Below, in pieces: positions 18,697 to 26,343 of a stretch of DNA of 64,000 nt. This stretch comes from Rhodospirillaceae bacterium SYSU D60007 (GTDB lineage Bacteria; Pseudomonadota; Alphaproteobacteria; Reyranellales; Reyranellaceae), in the NCBI GenBank assembly GCA_003574685.1, contig QOCQ01000024.1, forward strand, positions 1 through 64,000, written 5' to 3'. Position numbers and translations under genes: made by a program. The notes beneath the pieces are model-generated. The model worked only from the letters and a program-made list of their open reading frames with translations. It searched no databases and was not told the DNA's origin. Each line of letters opens with the position of its first letter. Within the stretch, counting starts at the first letter, position 1.

Positions 18697-19494
18697 TCAG
18701 GACGTTACGCGACGGCTCGGCCATTGCGGCTCGCGCTTGTCGAGGAAGGCGGCGATGCCTTCAGCGAAATCCGATGTCGCGGCCAGCGCCGTCGCGGTTT
18801 CGAGTTCCAGCGTCATCCCCTCCTCGAACGTCAGTCCTCCGCCCAGCGTGACGGTGTGGCGGATGGCCGCCAGTGCTTCGGCGGGCTTGCCGGCCAGCTC
18901 CCGCGCGTAGTCCTGCACGCGGCGCCGCAGATCGGCCGGTGCCACGATTTCGTCGATCAGGCCCCAATCGCGTGCCTCGGCCGCGCCCAGCAACCGGCCA
19001 TCGTACAAATAGCGGATGGCGCGCGGCCGGCCGATCAGCCGCGCAAGCGCCTGGGTGGCAGCAATGGGCGGGATGAAGCCGATGCGGATCTCGGGCTGCC
19101 CGAGCTTCGCGTCGGCGGCCGCGAAGCGCAGGTCGCAATGCAGGGTCATCTCCAGCCCGCCGCCGACGGCCGTGCCGTTGATCGCCGCCAGCAGCGGCTT
19201 GGGCGAGTGCCGCAGCAGCCGCGCGATCTCATGGCACAGCACGACCCAGCGCCGCATGCCCTCGACATCCATCTGCTGGAACACGCGCAGATCGGCACCG
19301 GCACTGAAATAGCGGTCGACGGCGCTGGCGAGCACCAGGACACGTGTGTCGGCATCGGCCAGCGCTGCCTTCAGCGCGTCTCGCACCTGTTCCACCATAC
19401 CGCGGTCGAAGGCGTTCACCGGTGGCCGGTTGTATTCCAGCCAGGTCACGTGCTGTTCGGTGCGGAGACGCACGCATTCGAACGACGGCGCCAT
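18697..19494 (-). CDS. Enoyl-CoA hydratase/isomerase (crotonase) family protein
   Basis: It hydrates or isomerises enoyl-CoA thioesters. The 265 residues show the oxyanion-hole segments F-S-A-G-A-D-L (63-69) and G-G-G-L-E-M (111-116). Both crotonase glutamates are present, E115 and E135 (Q-P-E-I-R-I-G), at the 20-residue spacing of rat crotonase, so real hydratase activity is plausible. The ATG at 19494 is preceded by GGGGGGAGG at good spacing; an in-frame GTG at 19515 is possible. It follows the unknown 165-aa gene and precedes SCP2 on the minus strand. Confidence 0.88.
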   Translation of the reverse strand: MAPSFECVRLRTEQHVTWLEYNRPPVNAFDRGMVEQVRDALKAALADADTRVLVLASAVDRYFSAGADLRVFQQMDVEGMRRWVVLCHEIARLLRHSPKPLLAAINGTAVGGGLEMTLHCDLRFAAADAKLGQPEIRIGFIPPIAATQALARLIGRPRAIRYLYDGRLLGAAEARDWGLIDEIVAPADLRRRVQDYARELAGKPAEALAAIRHTVTLGGGLTFEEGMTLELETATALAATSDFAEGIAAFLDKREPQWPSRRVTS

Positions 19495-19549
19495 GGTCTG
19501 CCTCCCCCCTGTCACACCTGGCGCGATCCGTCAGCGGGCGGACGGCCCG

Positions 19550-20047
19550 TCAGGTCGCGTAGGCGTTACCCTTGTCGGCCAGCCACTTGATCTTGTCATC
19601 CAGAGAGGAGCCGGTCTTGACGAAGTCCGGGTTGAACGGCGCCGGCGTCGAGCCGGGCAGATACTTCTTGCGGTCCGCCTCGCCATCGGACGCGCCCTTG
19701 AGGCCCCACTGCACGCTGTCGACCGAGGCGCGCGAGGTAGGGTTGGCCGTGGTCTGCATCAGATGGCCCAGACCCAGCGTCTGCAGACCGAACTTGATCG
19801 TGCCGAAGCCCAGCACCAGCGCCCGCATCTGGTCGTAGTTGCAGGCGTTGTTGGCTACAGCCTGCCGCGCGAACAGGTAGTGCTCGGCGGCCGCCAGATC
19901 CTCGTTCACCGATGCGCCCGGCAGCCGGCGTTCGGCCTGGAGCATGCGGAAGGCCTTGCTCAGCCGCAGCAGGAAGTTCGGCTCGCTGAGATGCGCGCCC
20001 AGCGCACGATCGATGTGGTTCTGGACGGTGCGGTCGTTGACGGCCAT
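19550..20047 (-). CDS. Hypothetical protein, 165 aa
   Basis: I do not recognise a family. The product is soluble, with no signal peptide or membrane helix. It opens with a helical stretch (T-V-Q-N-H-I-D-R-A-L-G-A-H-L), has Y-L-F-A-R-Q-A-V-A-N-N-A-C-N-Y-D in the middle, and a glycine-rich helix G-F-G-T-I-K-F-G-L-Q-T-L-G-L-G-H. ATG 20047 is likely; the upstream in-frame residues to 20137 cross the promoter-like palindrome. Its position, first in the minus-strand run with the hydratase and SCP2 and divergent from the atu-like cluster across 190 bp, suggests a role in the same lipid or terpenoid catabolism. Confidence 0.65.
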   Translation of the reverse strand: MAVNDRTVQNHIDRALGAHLSEPNFLLRLSKAFRMLQAERRLPGASVNEDLAAAEHYLFARQAVANNACNYDQMRALVLGFGTIKFGLQTLGLGHLMQTTANPTSRASVDSVQWGLKGASDGEADRKKYLPGSTPAPFNPDFVKTGSSLDDKIKWLADKGNAYAT

Positions 20048-20124
20048 GGAATGCCTGCCTCTGGATGTGCCGGATGATCGGCGGGCAAAGGCATCGCATG
20101 GCCCGGCGCGTTCGTCCAGAAAAA

Positions 20125-20138
20125 AGTGAACGTACACT
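20125..20138. promoter_or_regulatory. Imperfect palindrome upstream of the 165-aa gene
   Basis: AGTGAACGTACACT is self-complementary at 12 of 14 positions, centred on the inner CGTA. It lies 78-91 bp upstream of the minus-strand gene start at 20047, in the divergent gap that also holds the stronger palindrome at 20185-20208. It could be the matching operator for the leftward promoter. Confidence 0.3.
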
Positions 20139-20184
20139 CGTCTTTGAGGAGTCGCCTGCCGAAATCCCGCCGGACCCGCAGCTT

Positions 20185-20208
20185 GACGCTTACGTAAGCG
20201 TCGCTTAC
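20185..20208. promoter_or_regulatory. Overlapping perfect palindromes, candidate operator of the atu-like cluster
   Basis: GACGCTTAC/GTAAGCGTC (20185-20202) is a perfect 18-bp palindrome. It overlaps a second one, GTAAGCG-T-CGCTTAC (20194-20208), so three alternating CGCTTAC half-sites stand in a row 29-53 bp upstream of the SDR start. This layout is typical of a TetR-type repressor bound as two dimers. In Pseudomonas the atu cluster is repressed by the TetR protein AtuR at inverted repeats; no such regulator gene is in this window. Confidence 0.55.
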
Positions 20209-20237
20209 GCGTGAACGCGCGTTTAGCAGAGGTGCCG

Positions 20238-21107
20238 ATGCCCTATCGTTCCGTGCTTCGCCCTAGCCTGTTTGCCGGCCGGACCGTCGTCGTGACGGGC
20301 GGCGGCAGCGGTATCGGCCGTTGCACGGCGCATGAACTCGCGGCCCTGGGCGCGCATGTCGCCATCACCGGCCGCAGGATCGAAAGGCTGGAGGCTGTGC
20401 GACAGGAGATCGAGGCCTCCGGCGGCACTTGCGAGTGCCACGCTTTCGACATCCGCGAGGAACAGCCGGTGCGGGACGCCATTGCCGCCATCGTGGCGCG
20501 CAACGGCCGCATCCACGGCCTGTTCAACAATGCCGGCGGACAGTTTCCTGCGCCCGTCGAAAAAATCAGCGCGCGCGGCTTCGATGCCGTGGTGCGCAAC
20601 AACCTGACCGGCGGCTTCCTGGTGGCGCGCGAGGTCTTCACCCAGTCGATGAGCCAGCACGGCGGCGCCATCGTGTTCATGGCCGCCGACATGCGCAACG
20701 GCATGCCCAACATGGCCCATTCCGGCGCCGCGCGCGCCGGAACGCTGAATCTCGCGATGACCATGGCCTTCGAATGGGGCCGCGCCGGCGTGCGCGTGAA
20801 TGTCGTCTCGCCCGGCTGGATCGCCTCCAGCGGCATGGATACCTACGAGGGCGAGTTCAAGCGCAACATCCCGCTGCTGAAGACGCACGTGCCGCTCGGC
20901 CGTATCGGCACCGAAAGCGAGGTTTCGTCGGTAGTCTGCTTCCTGCTGAGCGAAGGGGCGGCATTCATCACCGGCATCAACGTCGGCATCGATGGCGGCG
21001 TGCCGCTGGGCACCCGCAACATCCCCCTGCCCGAAGGCGCTCGCAGCCAGCCCTACAACGGCTTCCACCTCGCCGTGACGCCCAAAGTGCTGCAGGGAGA
21101 CGAATGA
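20238..21107 (+). CDS. SDR family oxidoreductase (AtuB/PECR-like)
   Basis: This 289-residue short-chain dehydrogenase has T-G-G-G-S-G-I-G at 20-27 and N-N-A-G-G. In place of the usual Y-x-x-x-K it has A-H-S-G-A-A-R-A-G, the form found in trans-2-enoyl-CoA reductase (PECR) and 2,4-dienoyl-CoA reductase-type SDRs, which fits an acyl-CoA substrate. ATG 20238 with AGAGG upstream is chosen; a GTG at 20211 is possible. It is the first gene of a cluster whose order matches atuB-C-D-E-F, so it may oxidise a terpenoid alcohol, aldehyde or CoA intermediate. The role is inferred from context. Confidence 0.8.
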   Translation: MPYRSVLRPSLFAGRTVVVTGGGSGIGRCTAHELAALGAHVAITGRRIERLEAVRQEIEASGGTCECHAFDIREEQPVRDAIAAIVARNGRIHGLFNNAGGQFPAPVEKISARGFDAVVRNNLTGGFLVAREVFTQSMSQHGGAIVFMAADMRNGMPNMAHSGAARAGTLNLAMTMAFEWGRAGVRVNVVSPGWIASSGMDTYEGEFKRNIPLLKTHVPLGRIGTESEVSSVVCFLLSEGAAFITGINVGIDGGVPLGTRNIPLPEGARSQPYNGFHLAVTPKVLQGDE

Positions 21108-21140
21108 TGGCTGGACAGCCTCACGCGGGTGGGTTGCACG

Positions 21141-21222
21141 CGCTGGGGGCGCGTCACTCCAGTGACGGCTCACGTGTCCTGGTCCGTAGAAGCCGCGCCA
21201 CTGGAGTGGCGCGCCCCCAGCG
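21141..21222. repeat. 82-bp nested inverted repeat element
   Basis: The ends CGCTGGGGGCGCG (21141-21153) and its complement (21210-21222) are perfect inverted repeats. Each arm also contains an inner palindrome, CGTCACTCCAGTGACG on the left and CGCCACTGGAGTGGCG on the right. The core matches the larger element at 24196-24333. It lies in the 130-bp gap between the SDR and carboxyltransferase genes. It is probably a non-autonomous palindromic repeat; it could also shape the operon mRNA. Confidence 0.65.
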
Positions 21223-21237
21223 ATCCTGAGCAATACG

Positions 21238-22854
21238 ATGCCTGTCTTTCAGAGCCAGATCGACATCCGTTCGGACGAGTACAGGCGCAACCGCGAGGGC
21301 ATGCTGGCGGCAATCGAGGAATTTCGAGCGGCCGAGCGGGCCGTGCAGGCAATCGCCGAGAAGGCCCGGCCGCGCTTCCGCAAGCGCAAGCAGCTCATGC
21401 CGCGCGAGCGCATCGCGCTGCTGGTCGACCCCGGCGCACCCTTCCTCGAGCTGATGGGGCTGGCGGGCTACCGCATGCACGATGACCGCGACGGCAGCAG
21501 CGCCGGCGGCGGGGCCATCGTCGGCATCGGCTATGTCGAGGGTGTGCGCTGCGTGATCTCGGCCTCGAACAGCGCCGTTAAGGGCGGCACCGTCGCGCCG
21601 GCCGGCCAGCGCAAGGGCCAGCGCATGCAGCAGATCGTGATGGAGAACAAGCTGCCGCTGATTTACCTGGTCGAATCGGGCGGCGCCAACCTGCTCTACC
21701 AGGCCGAGATCTTCGTGCCCGGCGGCCGCGGCTTCGCCAACCAGGCCCGCATGTCGGCGATGGGCATTCCGCAGGTCACGGTTGTGCACGGCTCTTCGAC
21801 CGCTGGCGGCGCCTACCTGCCGGGACTGTCCGACTACGTCATCATGGTGCGCAACCAGGCCAAGGTGTTCCTCGCCGGCCCGCCGCTGCTGAAGGCTGCC
21901 ACCGGCGAGATCGCGACGGACGAGGAGCTGGGCGGCGCGGAGATGCACAGCACCATCTCCGGTGTATCGGAATGGCTGGCCGAGAACGACGCCGACGGCA
22001 TCCGGCTGGCCCGCGAAGTAGTGCGCAAGTGGCGCTGGAACGATCATGCCCCGCCGCCGCCACAGCGCCCCTGGCGCGAGCCGCTCTACGACATCGACGA
22101 GCTGTGCGGCGTCGTGCCGCCCGACTACCGCCAGCCCTACGACGTGCGCGAGGTGATCGCCCGCATCGTCGATGGCTCGGATTTCCTCGAATTCAAGGCG
22201 CTTTATGACCAGCAAACGATCTGCGGCTGGGCCGAGATCGAGGCGCTGCCGGTGGCCTTCATCGGCAATAACGGTCCGATCACCACGCGGGGTTCGGTCA
22301 AGGCGGCACAGTTCATCCAGCTCTGCTGCCAGTCGGGCACGCCCATCGTCTATCTGCAGAACACGACAGGCTACATGGTGGGCACCGAGGCGGAGAAAGG
22401 CGGCATCGTCAAGCATGGCTCGAAGATGATCCAGGCGGTGGCCAATGCCACCGTGCCGCAGATCACCATCGTGATCGGCGGCAGCTTCGGGGCGGGCAAC
22501 TACGGCATGTGCGGTCGCGCCTATGACCCGCGCTTTATCTTTGCCTGGCCCAACAGCCGCACTGCCGTGATGGGCGGCGAACAGGCTGCCACGGTGCTGA
22601 AGATCGTCACCGAACAGAAATACGCGCGCGAGGGCGGATCGCCGCCGCCGGGCATGGTTGAGAAGATGTACCAGGGCATCGTCGAGCAGTTCGAGCGCGA
22701 GTCGACCGCGCTCTACAGCACCGCGCATCTCTGGGACGACGGCCTGATCGATCCGCGCGACACCCGCCGTGTGCTGGCTTTCACGCTGTCGGTCGCACGC
22801 GAATCGATGGTCCGCAAGCTGCGGCCCAGCACCTTCGGCGTGGCACGCATGTAG
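21238..22854 (+). CDS. Acyl-CoA carboxylase carboxyltransferase (beta) subunit, geranyl-/methylcrotonyl-CoA type
   Basis: This 538-residue carboxyltransferase of the crotonase-like ACC/PCC/MCC/GCC beta family moves CO2 from carboxybiotin onto the gamma carbon of a branched enoyl-CoA. The N- and C-terminal CT domains are both complete (oxyanion segments G-S-S-T-A-G-G-A-Y and G-G-S-F-G-A-G-N-Y). The substrate-pocket segment reads E-S-G-G-A-N-L-L-Y-Q (146-155), where MCC enzymes as I recall have G-G-A-F-L-P. Losing the bulky Phe suits a longer acyl chain such as geranyl-CoA. It pairs with the biotin subunit at 26344. The function in terpene catabolism is inferred. Confidence 0.85.
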   Translation: MPVFQSQIDIRSDEYRRNREGMLAAIEEFRAAERAVQAIAEKARPRFRKRKQLMPRERIALLVDPGAPFLELMGLAGYRMHDDRDGSSAGGGAIVGIGYVEGVRCVISASNSAVKGGTVAPAGQRKGQRMQQIVMENKLPLIYLVESGGANLLYQAEIFVPGGRGFANQARMSAMGIPQVTVVHGSSTAGGAYLPGLSDYVIMVRNQAKVFLAGPPLLKAATGEIATDEELGGAEMHSTISGVSEWLAENDADGIRLAREVVRKWRWNDHAPPPPQRPWREPLYDIDELCGVVPPDYRQPYDVREVIARIVDGSDFLEFKALYDQQTICGWAEIEALPVAFIGNNGPITTRGSVKAAQFIQLCCQSGTPIVYLQNTTGYMVGTEAEKGGIVKHGSKMIQAVANATVPQITIVIGGSFGAGNYGMCGRAYDPRFIFAWPNSRTAVMGGEQAATVLKIVTEQKYAREGGSPPPGMVEKMYQGIVEQFERESTALYSTAHLWDDGLIDPRDTRRVLAFTLSVARESMVRKLRPSTFGVARM

Positions 22855-22874
22855 TGCGGTGGAGATATGAAGAG

Positions 22875-22972
22875 TTCACCACAGAGACACAGAGGACACA
22901 GAGAGAAGAAAGTCTCGGGCGCCTTCGGCGCGTGGAAATCATCCTCTGTGATCTCTGTGCCTCTGTGGTGAA
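22875..22972. repeat. 98-bp inverted repeat of CACAGAG units
   Basis: The left arm (22875-22903) starts TTCACCACAGAG; the right arm (22944-22972) ends CTCTGTGGTGAA. The 29-base arms are complementary except at 3 positions, and each contains three CACAGAG units. The centre holds GCGCC-TTC-GGCGC. The composition is markedly less GC-rich than the flanking genes. I recall the same TTCACCACAGAG..CACAGAG motif in many unrelated environmental genomes, so this is likely a mobile or dispersed repeat. It lies between the carboxyltransferase and the first AtuD-like gene. Confidence 0.7.
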
Positions 22973-23018
22973 ATCTTGCTGCTGCGCATCGATCAGACTT
23001 TAGAAGGCGACCAGGCAG

Positions 23019-24179
23019 ATGCAATTCACCGCCGAGCATGAGGAGCTGCGCCGCACGTGGCGCACCATCATCGACCGCGAGATCAACCCGCATGTCGACG
23101 AATGGGAAGAGGCCGGCATCTTCCCGGCACATGAGCTGTTCAGAAAGCTGGGGAGCGCCGGGCTGCTGGGCGTCGACAAGCCGGTCGAGTTCGGCGGCGC
23201 CGGCCTCGACTTCTCATACGCGATGGTCTGCGCCGAATCGCTGGGGCACGTCAACGGCGGCTCGATCCCCATGGCGGTCGGCGTGCAGATCTCGATGGCG
23301 ACGCCGGCGCTGGCGCGCTTCGGCAGCGACGACCTGCGCCGTGAGTTCCTGGCGCCCTCCATCAGCGGCGAGTACGTTGCCTGTCTCGGCGTGTCGGAGG
23401 TGGGCGCCGGCTCCGACGTGGCCAGCATCAAGACCACCGCGCGGCGGGTCGGCGGCGACTACATCATCAACGGCGGCAAGATGTGGACCACCAACGGCAC
23501 CCAGGCCGACTGGATGTGCCTGCTGGCCAACACGGGAGAGGGCGAGGCCCATCGCAACAAGTCGCTGATCTGCGTGCCTATGAAAGCGAAGGGCGTGCAG
23601 GTGGTGAAGAAGCTCGACAAGCTTGGCATGCGCGCTTCCGACACCGCGCAGATCTTCTTCGACGACGTGAAGGTGCCGATCCGTAACCTGATCGGCCAGG
23701 AAGGCATGGGCTTCGTCTATCAGATGAAGCAGTTTCAGGAGGAGCGCCTGTGGGCCGGTGCCGGCACCCTGCAGGGCTGCGATCGCATCATCAACGCCAC
23801 GATCGAGTACACGCGCGAGCGCAAGGTGTTCGGCCGGCCACTGCTGGACAACCAGGTGATCCACTTCCGGCTCGCCGAGCTGAAGAGCGAGGTCGAGGGC
23901 CTGCGATCGCTGGTCTACCGCGCCTGCGAGGAGTACCTGGCCGGCAAGGATGTCACCATGCTGGCGTCAATGGCCAAGCTGAAAGCCGGCCGCCTGCGGC
24001 GCGAGGTCTCGGATTCCTGCCTGCAATACTGGGGCGGCGCCGGCTATCTGTGGGACAACCCTGTCGGCCGTTCGTTCCGCGACGGCAGGCTGGGATCGAT
24101 CGGCGGTGGCGCCGACGAGATCATGCTGCAGATCATCGCCAAGCTCATGGGCACCCTGCCCAGACCGGAGGCGAAGTGA
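23019..24179 (+). CDS. Acyl-CoA dehydrogenase, citronellyl-CoA dehydrogenase (AtuD)-like, copy 1
   Basis: This 386-residue FAD enzyme would introduce the alpha,beta double bond into a branched acyl-CoA. It starts M-Q-F-T-A-E-H-E-E-L-R-R-T. Hallmarks are G-V-S-E-V-G-A-G-S-D-V-A-S-I-K, W-T-T-N-G-T-Q-A-D-W-M-C and L-G-M-R-A-S-D-T-A-Q-I-F-F, which resemble what I remember of Pseudomonas AtuD. The catalytic Glu is probably E367 (G-G-A-D-E-I-M). It is followed by a near-identical-length paralogue at 24352; the two are separated by a palindromic element. Cluster context supports citronellyl-CoA or a similar terpenoid acyl-CoA as substrate. Confidence 0.85.
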   Translation: MQFTAEHEELRRTWRTIIDREINPHVDEWEEAGIFPAHELFRKLGSAGLLGVDKPVEFGGAGLDFSYAMVCAESLGHVNGGSIPMAVGVQISMATPALARFGSDDLRREFLAPSISGEYVACLGVSEVGAGSDVASIKTTARRVGGDYIINGGKMWTTNGTQADWMCLLANTGEGEAHRNKSLICVPMKAKGVQVVKKLDKLGMRASDTAQIFFDDVKVPIRNLIGQEGMGFVYQMKQFQEERLWAGAGTLQGCDRIINATIEYTRERKVFGRPLLDNQVIHFRLAELKSEVEGLRSLVYRACEEYLAGKDVTMLASMAKLKAGRLRREVSDSCLQYWGGAGYLWDNPVGRSFRDGRLGSIGGGADEIMLQIIAKLMGTLPRPEAK

Positions 24180-24195
24180 GGTGGAGGTCACGAAC

Positions 24196-24333
24196 GCCGG
24201 GAGCGCGCCACTCCAGTGGCGCACTGCCCGGAGCGTCAGCGGAGGGCAGCCGTCGTCCCGCGTCAGCAGCCGCTGCAAGACTTGGCTTCGCTGGCGCTTC
24301 GCCAATGCGCCACTGGAGTGGCGCGCTCCCGGC
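24196..24333. repeat. 138-bp MITE-like element with 28-bp perfect terminal inverted repeats
   Basis: The 28 bases at 24196-24223 (starting GCCGGGAGCGCGCCACTCC) are perfectly complementary to 24306-24333. Each end carries the inner palindrome GCGCCACTCCAGTGGCGC. The 82-base middle has no coding potential. The element fills almost the whole gap between the two AtuD-like genes, shares its core with the element at 21141-21222, and has a decayed relative at 5147-5172. I saw no obvious target-site duplication. Confidence 0.75.
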
Positions 24334-24351
24334 AATGATACAGGTACGACC

Positions 24352-25512
24352 ATGCAGTTCACAGCAGAGCACGAGCAGATCCGGCGCACGTTGCACAGCA
24401 TCATCGACCGGGACATCAATCCGCATGTGGACGCATGGGAGGAGGCCGGCATCTTCCCGGCACATGATGTCTTCCGGAAGCTGGGCGAGGCCGGGCTCCT
24501 GGGCATCCACAAGCCAGTCGAGTATGGCGGCGCAGGCCTCGACTATTCCTATGCGCTGGTGATGGCCGAGGAGCTGGGCCACATCAATTGCGGCTCGGTG
24601 CCCATGGCGATCGGCGTGCAGACCGACATGGCGACGCCGGCCCTGGCGCGTTTCGGCAGCGACGAGTTGCGCCGCGAGTTCCTCGCCCCCTCCATCAGCG
24701 GCGAATACGTCGCCTGTCTCGGCGTGTCGGAGGTCGGTGCCGGCTCCGACGTAGCATCGATCAAGACGACGGCGCGCCGGGTCGGCGGCGACTATGTCAT
24801 CGATGGCGGCAAGATGTGGACCACCAACGGCACCCAGGCCGACTGGATGTGCCTGCTGGCCAATACCGGCGACGGGCCGGTTCACCGCAACAAGTCCCTG
24901 ATCTGCCTGCCGATGAAAACCAGGGGCGTGCAGGTAGTGAAGAAGCTGGACAAGCTTGGCATGCGCTCGTCGGACACCGCACAAATCTTCTTCGACGAGG
25001 TGAAGGTGCCGGTCCGCTACCTGATCGGCCAGGAAGGCATGGGCTTCACCTACCAGATGCAGCAGTTCCAGGAGGAGCGGCTGTGGGGCGCCATCAGCGC
25101 CGTGGTCGGCATGGAGCGTCTGATCGACCAGACCATCGAGTACACGCGCAACCGCAAGGCCTTCGGCCGGCCGCTGCTCGACAACCAGGTGATCCATTTC
25201 AGGCTGGCTGAGCTGAGGACCGAGGTCGAGACGCTGCGTTCGCTCTGCTACCGGGCGTGCGAGGAATACATCGGCGGCGCGGATGTCACGATGCTGGCCT
25301 CGATGGCGAAGCTGAAGGCCGGCCGCGTCGTGCGCCAGGTGGCGGATGGCTGCCTGCAATACTGGGGCGGCGCGGGATACCTGTGGGAGAGCCCGACCGC
25401 GCGCGCCTTCCGCGACACGCGGCTGGCCTCGATCGGCGGCGGCGCCGACGAGGTGATGCTCCAGATCATCTGCAAGCACATGGGCACCCTGCCCCGCCTG
25501 GAGAACCGGTGA
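24352..25512 (+). CDS. Acyl-CoA dehydrogenase, citronellyl-CoA dehydrogenase (AtuD)-like, copy 2
   Basis: This 386-residue paralogue of the preceding gene has the same length and no gaps. For example, 31 of the first 40 residues are identical and the middle is almost unchanged (G-V-S-E-V-G-A-G-S-D-V-A-S-I-K; W-T-T-N-G-T-Q-A-D-W-M-C). The base is again E367 (G-G-A-D-E-V-M). Differences cluster near L-W-G-A-I-S-A-V-V-G-M-E versus L-W-A-G-A-G-T-L-Q-G-C-D (around 245-260), a region that lines the acyl pocket in this family, so substrate ranges may differ. The stop overlaps the next ATG (TGATG), so it is coupled with the hydratase. Confidence 0.85.
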   Translation: MQFTAEHEQIRRTLHSIIDRDINPHVDAWEEAGIFPAHDVFRKLGEAGLLGIHKPVEYGGAGLDYSYALVMAEELGHINCGSVPMAIGVQTDMATPALARFGSDELRREFLAPSISGEYVACLGVSEVGAGSDVASIKTTARRVGGDYVIDGGKMWTTNGTQADWMCLLANTGDGPVHRNKSLICLPMKTRGVQVVKKLDKLGMRSSDTAQIFFDEVKVPVRYLIGQEGMGFTYQMQQFQEERLWGAISAVVGMERLIDQTIEYTRNRKAFGRPLLDNQVIHFRLAELRTEVETLRSLCYRACEEYIGGADVTMLASMAKLKAGRVVRQVADGCLQYWGGAGYLWESPTARAFRDTRLASIGGGADEVMLQIICKHMGTLPRLENR

Positions 25513-26327
25513 TGGCTGACTTCCGTCCTGCCTATGAGACGCTGATCCTGCGCCGGGACCGGGCGCGGCTGTATGTGACGCTGAACCGGCCGGAAGTGAA
25601 GAACGCGCTCAACCCCGTCCTGCTCGGCGAGCTGAAGGATGTCGCGGATATCCTTTGCGACCGCCAGGACATCAAGGCCGTGATCCTGCGCGGCGCCGGC
25701 GGCACGTTCTGCGCCGGTGCCGATCTGCGCAACATGGAGAGCAGCATCGGCGCGCCGCCGCGGCCCGGTGAAAAGGATCCGATTGCGATCAACAATCGCG
25801 AATACGGCACCTTTCTCGAGGCGCTGGGCAGCCTGCCGCAGGTCGTGGTGGCCGCTGTGGAGGGCTACGCGATCGCGGGCGGATTCGGCCTGGTGTGCGT
25901 TTCCGACGTCGCCATCGTCACGGAAGGTTGCGGCTTTGCCATGTCGGAAACCGCCATCGGTATCGTGCCGGCGCAGATCGCGCCCTTCGTGGCCGCGCGC
26001 ATCGGCGTGCCGCAGACGCGGCATCTCGCCCTCACCGCTGCCCGCTTCAAGGGCGCGGAGGCAGTACGAATCGGCATCGGCCACTACCTGGTGAAGGACT
26101 CTGCAGCCTTGGACGAAAAGCTCGAAGAGGTCCTGAAACAGATCGACCGCTGCGCGCCGCTGGCCAATGCGCTGACCAAGCAGGTCATCATGCGTGTGGG
26201 CACCGAGCCGCTGTCAGCAACCCTCGACTTCGCCGCCGACTGCTTCGCGCAGGCACGGCGCAGCCCCGAGGCGGCCGAGGGCCTGCGTGCCTTCGCCGAA
26301 AAGCGGCCGCCCCGCTGGGCCGGCTGA
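25512..26327 (+). CDS. Enoyl-CoA hydratase family protein, isohexenylglutaconyl-CoA hydratase (AtuE)-like
   Basis: This 271-residue crotonase-fold enzyme has the oxyanion-hole loops T-F-C-A-G-A-D-L (65-72) and A-G-G-F-G-L (122-127). The first crotonase glutamate is replaced by G126; the second is kept as E146 (M-S-E-T-A-I-G). From memory a one-glutamate active site is also a feature of AtuE and related methylglutaconyl-type hydratases, so this is not a sign of decay. It starts within the stop of the upstream dehydrogenase and is followed 16 bp later by the biotin subunit. It probably hydrates the carboxylated branched enoyl-CoA. Confidence 0.82.
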   Translation: MADFRPAYETLILRRDRARLYVTLNRPEVKNALNPVLLGELKDVADILCDRQDIKAVILRGAGGTFCAGADLRNMESSIGAPPRPGEKDPIAINNREYGTFLEALGSLPQVVVAAVEGYAIAGGFGLVCVSDVAIVTEGCGFAMSETAIGIVPAQIAPFVAARIGVPQTRHLALTAARFKGAEAVRIGIGHYLVKDSAALDEKLEEVLKQIDRCAPLANALTKQVIMRVGTEPLSATLDFAADCFAQARRSPEAAEGLRAFAEKRPPRWAG

Positions 26328-26343
26328 CGGTACAGGCGAACCG

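Noticed and set aside
20238-21107. SDR considered inactive because Y-x-x-x-K is missing
   Set aside because: The A-H-S-G-A-A-R-A-G form is normal for PECR/DECR-like SDRs, so loss of function is not supported.
22875-22972. CRISPR array
   Set aside because: The CACAGAG units are 7-mers within an inverted repeat; there are no spacers of regular length and no cas genes.
24145-25479. 444-codon minus-strand frame opposite the second AtuD-like gene
   Set aside because: A similar frame exists opposite copy 1, as expected from duplicated DNA; no motifs, so it is a mirror artefact.
25512-26327. Enoyl-CoA hydratase considered dead because G126 replaces the first Glu
   Set aside because: The second Glu (E146) and both oxyanion loops are intact, and AtuE-like enzymes are known to use a single Glu.
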